DNA of 64,000 nt from Pseudanabaena yagii GIHE-NHR1 (lineage in GTDB: Bacteria > Cyanobacteriota > Cyanobacteriia > Pseudanabaenales > Pseudanabaenaceae), in the NCBI RefSeq assembly GCF_012863495.1, contig NZ_JAAVJL010000003.1:186001-250000 (forward strand), in the 5' to 3' direction. Under the pieces are notes generated by a model. It was not told the origin of the DNA and ran no database searches. It saw nothing but the letters and a program-made list of their open reading frames with translations. Positions 55,507 through 64,000 of this stretch are shown in pieces. Position numbers and translations under genes: made by a program. The first letter of the stretch is position 1. Each line of letters starts with the position of its first letter.

Positions 55507-57852
55507 ATGCTGCCCAGAACATCCTATAGAATACGAGCCTATGCGATCGCGGTACTATTAGTACCAATCGCAATCATGTTGACGTATCTCTATAGCTACT
55601 TTTTACTGCAACACCCCACAGACATTCCAATTTTTGCCGCCTTTTATGTGGCTGTATGCCTGAGCACTTGGTACGGTGGTAGATATGCTGGCTTGACCAC
55701 AACCGTACTATCGGTAATAGCAATTGACTATTATTTCTTACCTCCTTTTGATAATTGGTCTACATCTATTAAAGATGGATTTCGGTTAGGAGTTTATGCG
55801 GGTATAATGCTACTTTTGAACTGGTTGATAACAAAACTAGTTGATTCTCGTAACCAAATCAAAAAAATTAGTCAACAACAACTTCTACAGAGTAAAGATC
55901 TACTGCATCAAGCATTGCAAGCCGCCGATATGGGTGTTTGGGAATATGAACTTTCTACCCAAAACATGATTTGGTCATCTGAACATGAAAAATTATTCGG
56001 TTTAGAACAAGGCGCATTTGATGGCAGATATGAAACCTTTGAGTCCTTTATTCATACTGACGATCGCCAAATAGTAAAAAAATCTCTTCAATTAGCCACA
56101 AATCAACAAGAAATCCTAAATACCAGATTTCGGATTGTTTGGGCAGATGGTAGTTTGCACTGGTTAGAGTATCGCGGCAAGCTTATCTATGATGAAAAAG
56201 GACAAAGATTATCCATTAATGGTATAGGGATGAATGTTGACGCTCGCATCCAAGCTAAGGAGGCGTTGCAGAATTTAAATCTAGAATTAGAAGACAAAGT
56301 AAAGCAGCGTACATTAGCATTACAGGAAACGGAAGCCAGATATCGCGCTATTGTTGAGGATCAGACAGAACTAATCGTCCGCTATCGTCCTGATAGCACA
56401 GTTGTATTTGCCAATGACGCATACTGTCATTACTTCGGTATGAAACAGGAGGAGGTTATTAGTCAAAGTTATGCCCCTGTTGTGTTTGCTGATGATTTGG
56501 AATATGTTAATCGACAGGTACAATCGATCAGTGCCACAAATCCAATTGTGATGATTACAAACCGTGTGGTCGTCAATGGTGAAATTCGATGGACACAGTG
56601 GAATAACCACCTATTAGTTGATGAGAATGGAAAGGCTGTAGAGCTGCAAGCCGTTGGGCGCGATATTACACCTTGGAAACAAGCAGAAGAGGCTCTCCAA
56701 ATTAGCGAGGAACGCTTAAAACTTGCTTTAGAAGGATCTGGCGATGGTTTGTGGGATTGGGATATTACTAATAGTAAAGTGTATGTGAGTCCGAGATGGC
56801 TAGAAATGTTGGACTATGCCGAGAATGAATTGTCTATAAATTTGAGCAATTGGGCAAATTTAATTCACCCAGATGACAAATCTTGGGTATTAGATTTACT
56901 CAACGATCATCTTCAAAATAGCAATGCTCGCTATGCCTACGATTATCGTGTCCAAACTAAGTCAGGGCAATGGAAATGGATTGCCAACTTTGGCAAGGTT
57001 GTAGCTCGTGATAAGGATGGTAAACCATTGCGAATGGTGGGGACACATAAAGATATTAGCGATCGCAAAAAAGCTGAGGAACAGTTACAGTTAAGCTCTG
57101 AGAGGATCAGCCTTGCTAATGCTGAGCTATCCAGAGCTGCAAGGCTAAAAGATGAATTCCTTGCAGGTATGAGCCATGAACTACGCACCCCTCTCAATGC
57201 CATTTTAGGAATGTCAGAAATCTTGCTAGAAGAGCTGCATGGCAGAATCAATAGTAGCCAGAAACAATCTGTCAACCTGATTGAAAGTAGTGGCAAGCAC
57301 CTATTAAACCTAATCAACGATATTCTTGACCTGTCAAAAATCGAAGCGGGTAGAATGGAACTGGAAATAAATTCTGTCGAAGTTCAGCAACTATGCAAAG
57401 ATAGTCTGAGTTTCGTCAAAGAAATGGCATTCAAGAAAAATATCCAGATACGTTATGATATTGCTCGCGGCATCGATCATGTAGAACTAGATGAGCGTCG
57501 GATAAGGCAGGTATTGATCAACTTGCTGAGTAATGCTGTGAAATTTACGCCCGAAGGTGGCGAGGTGCAACTATCTGTAATCTGTCCCGAACCTGAAAAA
57601 ATAGAATTTGCGATCTCCGATACTGGTATTGGCATTGCTACCGATCAGATGGACAAGCTGTTTCAGCCCTTTATGCAGATTGATAGCAAGCTCTCTCGTC
57701 GCTATTCTGGAACGGGATTAGGTCTATCCCTAGTGCGAAGGATTGTCGAGCTACATGGCGGTAGTGTCACCCTAGAAAGTGAAGTAGGACAAGGCCTAAG
57801 TACAGGACAAAAATTTAATGGAGTTAAAGAAGGCTTGAGAATTGAGATGTAA
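55507..57852 (+). pseudogene. Hybrid histidine kinase, 5' fragment (split by IS4 copy 2)
   Basis: Original reading up to 57795, then 19 codons of the inserted IS before TGA-type stop at 57852. Domains: N-terminal DUF4118-like four-helix membrane sensor (residues 10-115, TWYGGRYAGLTTTVLSVIAI), PAS (135-255), PAS (275-390, IVEDQTELIVRYRPDS), PAS (400-525, LALEGSGDGLWDWDITNSKV), HisKA with His557 in GMSHELRTPLNAIL, HATPase (about 660-763) with LLSNAVKF, DTGIGI and GTGLGLSLVR. The ATPase domain lacks only its last few residues, which are replaced by IS-encoded LSTGQKFNGVKEGLRIEM. The kinase half may therefore still work. It has lost its receivers, which continue at 58936. It is a paralogue of the kinase at 12835-15744. 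Confidence 0.9.
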
Positions 57853-58856
57853 GTCAAAGATGATGTGACGAAGGAAATCAAAACCAAGGCGAAAAATGCT
57901 TTTAGGAAGACGACCGTGTTTTTTAGGCTTGAGGGGATTTAGTTGAGCCAACCAAAGCCCAGAAGAAAAAGCCCAACATAAAGCCAGAGTAAGCAAAGCA
58001 ATTAGTTTGGAAAGACGTTCAGGATCTTGAAGATGAGTGGACTCCAAACAAAAGCCACGGGTTTTAAAGCACCCGAATAAAGTCTCAATAGCCAACGCTT
58101 AGCATAGTCAGCAATAGCCGTATCAGGGTCATGAGTCGTCGCGACAATTAATAAATCGCCATCATCAAGACGCATAGCGGCTATACGAAGCCAATGGTTC
58201 CAAACCTTTCTGGGCTTGGACAATACTTTGGACTGACCAACTTGGAGGTCTTGAAAACAAATGTCGGCACGCAGTTTTTTCTGCCCGTCATTGAGCAAAG
58301 TATTTTTACGAATGCGGATACGAAAACGGTTACATGGTTCACACAACAAGTAATCTAACCAATCCTCACCGACAAACTCTCGGTCTGCACTCAAAAAGTC
58401 GATTTTGCGGTCTCCAAATATTTCCAGAAATCGATTACACAATTCACAGCGCTCACGGGTGTTTGAGTTACCTTTTTTGTCCAGCATCATCCATACCAAC
58501 GGGAATGCAATACCGTAATGCACTATTCCCAATGTCAGCACATTAAACACGGTTTTACCGAATTCCCAATCGGTGCGGTCGATAGAAATTACCCAAGGTT
58601 CGGGGATTTGCATGACTTTGACGACCATGAGTGCGATCTTTTCATAGTCCACTTCAAAGTCTCGAAAAAATCTCTGTAACCTCTTATAGTGTGATTCGAC
58701 TTTGGCATAACCACTAAATCCTGTGGCAATTTCAGCTAGGTTTACTGTCTTTACTCGCATTAGCGCGATCAAGAACATGGACACAAAGGCTAGTCTTGCT
58801 CTATTCCATTGCAGATGTTGCTGCAACTTTTCTCGGAATAGGTTAATCTCTTTCAT
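57796..58856 (-). pseudogene. IS4 transposase, copy 2, frameshifted at the catalytic Glu
   Basis: From ATG 58856 it matches copy 1 through YAKRW, then a deletion of one G (GTTGGG became GTTGG, near 58097) shifts the frame to LLRLYSG and stops early at 58002. The frame with the essential Glu (AIETLFGCFKTRGF) survives as an orphan frame 57796-58095. An added Ile codon distinguishes RIRIRKNT from RIRRKNT in copy 1. Transposition in cis would need the intact copy's protein in trans. Confidence 0.95.
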
Positions 58857-58935
58857 AGGGGTTTTATTTACGATGTGGTTATCTTTTATAAAACCCCTCC
58901 CTGCCTACTTTTGCAACTTTTTGTCCTGTACTAAG
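57796..58935 (-). mobile_element. IS4-family insertion sequence, copy 2 (frameshifted)
   Basis: 1140 bp, inverted relative to copy 1, with terminal CTAAGTACAGGACAAAAA and CTTAGTACAGGACAAAAA ends. 9-bp duplications GGACAAGGC lie at 57787-57795 and 58936-58944. The element differs from copy 1 by an extra ATT codon (Ile in RIRIRK) and a one-base deletion, which account for the 2-bp length difference. The remainder seems identical, so both insertions are recent. Confidence 0.95.
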
Positions 58936-59817
58936 GGACAAGGCAGTAGATTTACCGTGATCATTCCTTGCCAAGTTAGTTCTCTATCTCAGGTTGATTT
59001 TATCGCATCACCAGTGATGCATCCGCCATCGATTCAACGCGCACTCATTATCGAAGATTCGGAATCTGCTGCCAATCAAATTTCTCGATATTTGCAAGAA
59101 CTAGGTGCGACTACAGTAATACATCCTTGGGGGCAAGGAGTGATTAATGCTGTACTCGAAACTAAACCTGACTTGATTATTCTTGATATTTTACTGCCAG
59201 ATCTACCGGGGTGGGATGTATTGATTGAGCTAAAAAGCAATCCGCTTACCAAAGATATTCCAGTAGTGATTATTTCTATCGTTGACGATCGCCCCAAAGG
59301 ATTTGCCCTCGGAGCCGCCGATTATCTAGTTAAGCCAATTAACCGCATACAGTTACAGCAATCTCTAAATGGCATTATGGGGATTGTCGAAAAAGTCCAA
59401 ACAACTGCACTCGTGATTGCTAACCATCAAAAGATAAAAGCCCCATTGATCGTACTTGCCGAAGATAACGAAGCTATTATTATCACGATGCTTAGCTATT
59501 TAGAGGCTTATGGACTCAGGATGGCGATCGCTCGTAATGGTTTAGAAGCAGTTCACTTGATCAAGCAATGTCCACCAGAACTAGTGCTAATGGATATTCA
59601 AATGCCTGAAATGGATGGATTAGAAGCCATTCGCCAAATTCGCGCCGACAGTAGTTTTGCGAATCTTCCCATTATTGCTTTGACAGCCTTGGCAATGCCC
59701 GATGATCGTGAGCGTTGCTTCAACGCAGGAGCTAATGAATATCTAACTAAACCTGTAAGATTAAAACAAGTCAGACAACTGATTCAACAATATCTACCGT
59801 ATTGGCAGTTACCGTAA
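58936..59817 (+). pseudogene. Two receiver domains cut off from the kinase by IS4
   Basis: After the IS the frame goes on as GQGSRFTVIIPCQ (the end of the HATPase domain), then two receivers. REC1 is about 59031-59390 with LDILLPDLPGWDVL (phospho-acceptor Asp in IILDILLP) and KPINRIQ. REC2 is about 59445-59817 with IVLAEDNEA, LVLMDIQMPEMDG and LTKPVRLKQ. With the IS removed the ancestral protein would be 1053 aa, kinase plus two receivers. An in-frame antisense start within the IS at 58723 could express the receivers as a 364-aa fusion, but no ribosome site supports it. REC1 and the kinase end have been separated from their promoter. Confidence 0.88.
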
Positions 59818-59846
59818 GTTATTAGCTTACTTACTTAGGACATAAA

Positions 59847-59895
59847 ACCCAAAACACAAGTAGCGGCGCTTCGCGCCGCTACTTGTGTTTTGGGT
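59847..59895. terminator. Perfect 23-bp hairpin between convergent genes
   Basis: Arms from ACCCAAAACACAAGTAGCGG to ACCCAAAACACAAG-complement (59873-59895) enclose loop TTC. It lies between the split kinase's receiver end and the convergent lipoprotein gene, the position of a bidirectional terminator. Confidence 0.85.
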
Positions 59896-59898
59896 AAA

Positions 59899-60810
59899 TT
59901 ATGGACTAATTGAAGTATATGTATCTGGACATCGATATCCTTCATCCTGTTTTTGAGCCTGAGACGGAGGATTTCGGGTGGCAAGATTGCTTTCACACAT
60001 CAATAGTTTCGTGACCTTCTGATTTTGGCTATCATTAGCGATCGCATAGACAATGCCCGTATAAGCTTTGAGTCCATCCTTAACAGGAATAGCAGTATTT
60101 TGGACTAGTAATCCTGAAGCTGTATCCAATACCGTAGCTTGGTAATTATAGAATTCCGAGTTAAGTTTTAATCCTGATGCTAATAGATTAATATCCGTTG
60201 AGAATTGTCCCTTCTCTTGAAATATTTGTTGCTGCGATCGCATGATGACGCGAATATAAGACTTACTCTCAGCTTCCCGAATCAATGCCGATGAAGCAGC
60301 TAAATCAGGCGATCGCAGAATTTTGATATCACTTGCAATACTTGTATTGTCTGAGACTTTAGTTAACTGTTGGGGTTGAGCATCTAAAGTAGTGGGACGG
60401 GGTTGATCAGGAACTGTATTCGCAATTTTTAGCTGTCCATCATTACCGATTTCGTAGATCGTTTGCGTAGTGAGATCGCCAAAAGTGAGATCGAGTTGTT
60501 GGGGATTGGTACTAGAGTTGACTTTAAACTTACCTGCGATCGCAGTCTTTCCTGATGGCAAATCATTGCTCAAAATATAGACATTTCCCTCAATTCCATT
60601 TTGAGAATCAAAAATCGCTATCCCATTCTTGACTCCATCATGATTTTTAAATTCCCAAGTTCCTGCTAGTTTTTGACTGTTTGCATCTTTAGGGCGATCG
60701 CCTGAATTACAGGCAACTAATAAACTAAGCGTGAGGCAAGGCATGGCGATCGCTTGGCAGACTCTCACGAAAACAGGTTTGATATTTGAGCGGGAATTTG
60801 GCTGTCGCAT
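59899..60810 (-). CDS. Lipoprotein with type IV pilin-like G/H domain
   Basis: 303 aa. Signal peptide with lipobox LLVAC (Cys at about residue 34, MPCLTLSLLVACNSGDRPKD), so it is membrane-anchored by lipid. A beta-rich domain (LAGTWEFKNHDGVKNGIAIF) is followed by a C-terminal domain with YIRVIMRSQQQIFQEKGQFS and LLASGLKLNSEFYNY, which match the Pilin_GH pattern seen in GspH-like cyanobacterial proteins (RVIxRxQQ and tyrosine region). It lacks the N-terminal pilin methylation helix, so it is not itself a pilin. It is probably co-transcribed with the membrane protein upstream (gap 7 bp). The job is not clear. Confidence 0.72.
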   Translation of the reverse strand: MRQPNSRSNIKPVFVRVCQAIAMPCLTLSLLVACNSGDRPKDANSQKLAGTWEFKNHDGVKNGIAIFDSQNGIEGNVYILSNDLPSGKTAIAGKFKVNSSTNPQQLDLTFGDLTTQTIYEIGNDGQLKIANTVPDQPRPTTLDAQPQQLTKVSDNTSIASDIKILRSPDLAASSALIREAESKSYIRVIMRSQQQIFQEKGQFSTDINLLASGLKLNSEFYNYQATVLDTASGLLVQNTAIPVKDGLKAYTGIVYAIANDSQNQKVTKLLMCESNLATRNPPSQAQKQDEGYRCPDTYTSISP

Positions 60811-60817
60811 ATAAGCC

Positions 60818-61267
60818 TTAATAAATATATTTAATAATTACGATGAGAATCGAAGCGATCGCGGAAAAGGAGAGAATCAATTCAAACTTTTGAAAATGCT
60901 TACCCTTAATTGGTTTCAGGTAACTGGATGGAAATAGTGACTCATCTTCCTCATCAAATACCTTCGTCTCGTATAGCCCCAAGGCTTTTTCGACGCGGAC
61001 AGAAATACCCATTGTTTTGATATAGCCTCGCCGAATATCAATCAAGATCAGCAAGTTGCCAATCCAAAACATCAAGATAATACATACAAAGAGCATTGTT
61101 TCAGGCAGAGATAGCTTAGCTACTCGTTGCACAATCCAGCCAATAAACACGGTAAACAGAGTGATGGCAGTACTCACAATACTAAAAACCCGCGATCGCA
61201 TTTCCCTTAGGCTTTCTTGGGTAGTACCACGTACTGCTAACAAAATTTGCCTTTTATCATCACTCAT
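60818..61267 (-). CDS. Small membrane protein, unknown function
   Basis: 149 aa from ATG 61267 (MSDDKRQILLAVRGTTQESL), which I prefer to a TTG two codons earlier. It has helices at about 30-50 (VFSIVSTAITLFTVFIGWIV), 62-80 (MLFVCIILMFWIGNLLILID) and the C-terminus (LILSFSAIASILIVIIKYIY), with a charged cytoplasmic segment between. I do not recognise a family. Its stop is 7 bp from the lipoprotein start, suggesting joint translation and a linked role. Confidence 0.75.
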   Translation of the reverse strand: MSDDKRQILLAVRGTTQESLREMRSRVFSIVSTAITLFTVFIGWIVQRVAKLSLPETMLFVCIILMFWIGNLLILIDIRRGYIKTMGISVRVEKALGLYETKVFDEEDESLFPSSYLKPIKGKHFQKFELILSFSAIASILIVIIKYIY

Positions 61268-61329
61268 AGTCAAGTTCTAAGTAGAAGTAGCGATCAAATT
61301 TAGGATTGGTAATGTTTGCTCTGCCAGTC

Positions 61330-61899
61330 CTAAACTCTATCCTGAGGAAATAACCGTAGCTCCGAAGTAGGAGAATTGAGAAATAGATCTGCTCGTTTGA
61401 GAACTGATGACGATATTTTAATTTGCTTTAGAGTCACTAATCCTTCAGCAACAAATGATTGACAGAGCGCGGCATTATTTCCTTTATTAAAACTAGTTTC
61501 ATAATAAACTTCGCGAATACCTGCTGATACGACCAACTTTAGACAGGAAATGCAGGGTTCCAAAGTTACATAAATACTTGCGCCATCGGTGGAAATACCA
61601 TGTTTTGCAGCTTGGGCGATCGCATTAGCTTCTGCATGAACTGCTCTTGAGGGGAACTCCTTACTCGCATCACAGGTACTAACATTGGGATAGCAATAGC
61701 CTTGGGTGGTGCAATGTACTGAGCCTGATGGTGAGCCGTTATAACCTGTAGCTAATACTTGCTTGTCCTTAACAATTACCGCGCCCACAGGAAAGGCTAA
61801 GCAGGTAGAGCGCATGGCAGCAAGTTTAGTCAGCAGCATGAAATATTCGTCCCATGTTGGGCGTTGTTGGTATGCAGCATTATCGAGCAATTCAGGCAT
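61330..61899 (-). CDS. dCMP deaminase family protein
   Basis: 189 aa with zinc ligands His and Glu in AVHAEANAI and the Cys pair in TLEPCISCLKLVV, plus KDKQVLATGYNGSPSG (nucleotide binding). The ComEB/dCMP-type core of cytidine deaminases. It converts dCMP to dUMP for thymidylate synthesis (ThyX-like gene and dut are in the same window) or may act on another deoxycytidine nucleotide. Length is within family range. The start ATG 61899 lies next to a MITE-like hairpin. Confidence 0.9.
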   Translation of the reverse strand: MPELLDNAAYQQRPTWDEYFMLLTKLAAMRSTCLAFPVGAVIVKDKQVLATGYNGSPSGSVHCTTQGYCYPNVSTCDASKEFPSRAVHAEANAIAQAAKHGISTDGASIYVTLEPCISCLKLVVSAGIREVYYETSFNKGNNAALCQSFVAEGLVTLKQIKISSSVLKRADLFLNSPTSELRLFPQDRV

Positions 61900-61939
61900 G
61901 GGTCAGCAAGTTTATAAAGTGTCAGGATGCGGTTTTAGT

Positions 61940-62032
61940 TATAGCGCTTTTCCAGCAATTGAGGTAGATTTTTTGACCCGCCGAAGGCGGATCAAAAAAT
62001 CCCAAATTCATTGGGCGAGCAAACGCTATAGC
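61940..62032. repeat. MITE-like repeat upstream of the dCMP deaminase
   Basis: Outer arms TTATAGCG and CGCTATAG enclose a 16-bp hairpin GATTTTTTGACCCGCC / GGCGGATCAAAAAATC (61967-62001, one mismatch) with loop GAA. It spans the gap between two co-directional minus genes, so it may end the ABC permease transcript, although the permease ends just before it. Confidence 0.6.
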
Positions 62033-63213
62033 TAATTATGGAGTTTTCTTTCTAATTTCTGGCTCGCTTGGGACATGGAAAAACAGAATACCCAATAGAT
62101 GAGGGCAACAAACAGATAAACTTCAGCATAGCGCCCGATAAACTCTGGCTGTGATAGAACAGTACGGGCAATGCCCATCAGATCGACCAGTCCCACGATC
62201 GCTACTAGCGATGTATCTTTAAACAGACCAATAAATTGTCCCACAATTGCAGGGATTGAAGCTTTGAGCGCTTGCGGCAAGACGATCAAAGCAATAGTTA
62301 GAGGAATATTTAATCCTAAGGCTCTAGCGGCTTCGGCTTGACCTTTAGGAATCGACTGCAAACCGCCACGGACATTTTCGGCAAGATAGGCGGCACTGAA
62401 TAACACAAAAGCTGCGATCGCTCTCAATACGCGATCGATTTCTAAGCCTGCGGGTAAAAATAAGGGCAGCATCACCTGCGCCATAAAGAGAATGCCAATC
62501 AAGGGAAGCCCGCGCACTAGCTCAATGTAGCAGGTGCAAAATAATTTGATGATCGGTAAAGTGCTTTGTCTTCCTAAAGCTAATAAAACTCCTAGAGGGA
62601 AAGAGAAGGTAATCCCAGAGATGGCTACGATCAAGGTCAATACGAGTCCATTCCAGACATTCACATCAACGGCTGTTAATCCGAAATTACCACCAACTAG
62701 CCATAGGGAAATTGGGAAAGAGAGAAACCATGCGATCGCCAAAGCTAACGAACTTATTTCAAATCTCTTACATTGCTGCCCAATGATGAACCCAACTGCG
62801 ATCGCGCCACTAATGCCTAACGTTAACCCTTTGAAAAGCGGTTCGACAGGTAGCAAAATCGCAAGGGCGATGGATAAAGCCCCGATCACGATCGCCACAG
62901 AGCGACTAAATCTCCCCCATAGTCCCCATGAGATGCCTGCTAAGCTTCCTGCGATCGCTAAAACACCCCATAATCGCCAAAATTCGGTGACAGGGTATAG
63001 ACCCACCAAAAATAGACGCAAATTACTGCTGACAACCTCCCATTGAGCCTTAGTTGTCGCCCAAATCCAGAGATTACTCACTGAAAGGTATAAAAACCAA
63101 ATACAAATAATTGTGAGTAGGGTATTAAACCAACTGCTAAAGAGATTTTTCTTTGCCCATTGCCAAGCAGTTTGCGATATTTGCGGTGGCATTGTCACGG
63201 GAATTTGCGTCAT
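62032..63213 (-). CDS. Polar amino acid ABC transporter permease
   Basis: 393 aa, the larger permease of a HAAT-type importer (NatH/BztC/AapM-like). An extended N-terminal part carries several helices. The C-terminal domain (residues about 185-393) has the permease loop RALGLNIPLTIALIVLPQAL (EAARALG-type EAA motif that contacts the ATPase) and GLFKDTSLVAIVGLVDLMGI. It imports basic, acidic or neutral polar amino acids together with a second permease, an ATPase and a binding protein that are not adjacent in this window. The start ATG 63213 fits the TM layout. Confidence 0.9.
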   Translation of the reverse strand: MTQIPVTMPPQISQTAWQWAKKNLFSSWFNTLLTIICIWFLYLSVSNLWIWATTKAQWEVVSSNLRLFLVGLYPVTEFWRLWGVLAIAGSLAGISWGLWGRFSRSVAIVIGALSIALAILLPVEPLFKGLTLGISGAIAVGFIIGQQCKRFEISSLALAIAWFLSFPISLWLVGGNFGLTAVDVNVWNGLVLTLIVAISGITFSFPLGVLLALGRQSTLPIIKLFCTCYIELVRGLPLIGILFMAQVMLPLFLPAGLEIDRVLRAIAAFVLFSAAYLAENVRGGLQSIPKGQAEAARALGLNIPLTIALIVLPQALKASIPAIVGQFIGLFKDTSLVAIVGLVDLMGIARTVLSQPEFIGRYAEVYLFVALIYWVFCFSMSQASQKLERKLHN

Positions 63214-63236
63214 AAACAGACACCTAGAAGATAGCT

Positions 63237-63274
63237 ATTATTGCTGATAGCTCTTGCGAGCTATCAGCAATAAT
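63237..63274. repeat. 17-bp hairpin upstream of the permease gene
   Basis: Arms ATTATTGCTGATAGCTC / GAGCTATCAGCAATAAT with loop TTGC lie in the gap between carB and the permease gene, close to the permease start. It could end carB transcripts (both genes are minus strand) or regulate the permease. Confidence 0.75.
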
Positions 63275-63306
63275 ATAGCAGCCCTAAATCATTTGTAGAT
63301 TTTTGG

Positions 63307-63348
63307 GTTTATGGAAGCGCAACCCCGAAGGGTTGCGCTTCCATAAAC
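63307..63348 (-). terminator. Perfect 19-bp hairpin after carB
   Basis: Arms GTTTATGGAAGCGCAACCC and complement with loop CGAA lie 12 bp beyond the carB stop. The GNRA-like tetraloop and position suit a transcript end. Confidence 0.8.
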
Positions 63349-63359
63349 CATTAACTTGT

Positions 63360-64000
63360 TTAAGCATAATCCTGTAGGGCAGTTACAGAAATAGCTCCAG
63401 ATTGGAGCGAGCGAATGGCAGCGATCGCCGCTTTTGCCCCTGCAAGGGTGGTAATCACAGGGATTTTATAAGCTAGAGCTGTCCGCCGAATCATCTTACC
63501 GTCGGTTTTTGCCTCCTCGCCACTTGGTGAATTAACGATCAATTGAATTTGACCATTTTTCATCGAGTCGCCAATGTGGGGACGACCTTCATGGACTTTG
63601 AGAACCTGTTTGGATTCGATATTGTTGCGACGGAGGATTTTATAGGTTCCTTCGGTTGCCACAATTTTAAACCCAAGCTCAACAAAGGCTTCAGCAACGG
63701 CAGGAATGCCGCTTTTATCGCGATCGTTGACTGAGAGAAATACAGTTCCCTCTAGTGGCAAATGTGTTCCTGCGGCAATTTGCGCTTTCGCAAAGGCTCG
63801 ACCAAACTCAGTGTCGATACCCATAACTTCGCCCGTCGATCGCATTTCAGGTCCCAAAATCGTATCGGTTCCTGCAAACTTGGCAAAGGGTAGCACCGCT
63901 TCCTTAATCGAGATATGCTTCGGAATTACCTCTTCTGTTAAACCCAACTCGGCGAGAGTTGCGCCAGACATAATCCGCGAAGCATAGTTCACGAGGGGAA
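63360..64000 (-). CDS. carB: Carbamoyl-phosphate synthase large subunit, C-terminal part (runs off window end)
   Basis: The last about 213 residues of CarB. The frame is open at the window's last base (NYASRIMSGATLAELGLTEE follows the edge). It includes the end of the second ATP-grasp half (FAGTDTILGPEMRSTGEVMG, the diagnostic CarB motif) and the MGS-like allosteric domain (VFLSVNDRDKSGIPAVAEAF, with NSPSGEEAKTDGKMIRRTAL). CarB makes carbamoyl phosphate for arginine and pyrimidine synthesis from bicarbonate, ATP and ammonia from CarA. Nothing unusual in the visible part. Confidence 0.96.
   Translation of the reverse strand, partial: PLVNYASRIMSGATLAELGLTEEVIPKHISIKEAVLPFAKFAGTDTILGPEMRSTGEVMGIDTEFGRAFAKAQIAAGTHLPLEGTVFLSVNDRDKSGIPAVAEAFVELGFKIVATEGTYKILRRNNIESKQVLKVHEGRPHIGDSMKNGQIQLIVNSPSGEEAKTDGKMIRRTALAYKIPVITTLAGAKAAIAAIRSLQSGAISVTALQDYA

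Noticed and set aside
58723..59817. 364-aa gene starting inside the IS antisense strand with two receivers
   Set aside because: The first 70 residues are antisense IS4 sequence; the receivers belong to the interrupted kinase. Kept as a 3' fragment instead.

Overview
The window reads as chromosomal DNA from a cyanobacterium, most plausibly a filamentous or unicellular non-heterocystous form such as Pseudanabaena or a relative. The evidence is the dense HIP1 octamer (GCGATCGC and its core), moderate-to-low G+C, and cyanobacterial marker genes: chlD, a CCB2/CCB4-like cytochrome b6f assembly factor, DevBCA-type exporter genes, DUF4330, DUF29, several Uma2-family proteins and a tRNA-Lys(TTT) without encoded CCA. 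No species can be fixed from the sequence alone.

Layout. 0-2.9 kb is an insertion-sequence scrapyard: the end of one IS630 transposase, a complete IS630 element with a probable -1 frameshift and clean TA target duplication inside a broken membrane-sensor gene, and an IS110 remnant with structured upstream DNA. 2.9-5.1 kb is a single unusual four-module glycan-synthesis protein. 5.3-12.6 kb holds a PadR-regulated SDR plus DevBCA exporter cluster. It is bracketed by two decayed copies of what looks like a transglutaminase-like/HAD/aminoglycoside-phosphotransferase-like cassette. 12.8-25 kb is ordinary chromosome (CBS-PAS hybrid kinase, miaB, tRNA-Lys, glycosyltransferase, CCB-like factor, DUF2059, DUF4330, Ser/Thr kinase, dut).

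25.9-31.8 kb is the best candidate for an undescribed system. Three genes overlap stop-to-start (ATGA and GTGA): a 1282-aa NACHT NTPase with a very long pentapeptide-repeat sensor-like region, an ABC/OLD-like AAA ATPase, and a DUF4276-like protein with TOPRIM-like acidic residues. This architecture suggests an anti-phage defence module that joins an NLR-like sensor to an ATPase plus TOPRIM-like effector pair. 31.8-47.5 kb is mostly housekeeping: a ThyX-like thymidylate synthase, GT2-TPR, chlD, priA, pyrG, a tandem Usp and a REC-HTH-HTH regulator, with intergenic palindromes and small interspersed repeats.

47.8-59.8 kb carries two nearly identical IS4-family copies. Copy 1 is inserted exactly at the Shine-Dalgarno of a small NblA/Ycf18-like gene. 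Copy 2, frameshifted, splits a hybrid histidine kinase between its ATPase and receiver domains. Between them lies a five-gene chaperone-usher locus (three spore-coat-U-like subunits, chaperone, usher), an uncommon surface-fibre system for a cyanobacterium. The window ends with a pilin-GH lipoprotein, a small membrane protein, dCMP deaminase, a polar amino acid ABC permease and the 3' end of carB.

Intergenic DNA is rich in near-perfect hairpins with 3-4 nt loops, at least three MITE-like families with terminal inverted repeats, and one 109-bp repeat present twice almost identically and once truncated. All family names are from reading the translations; no database search was run.
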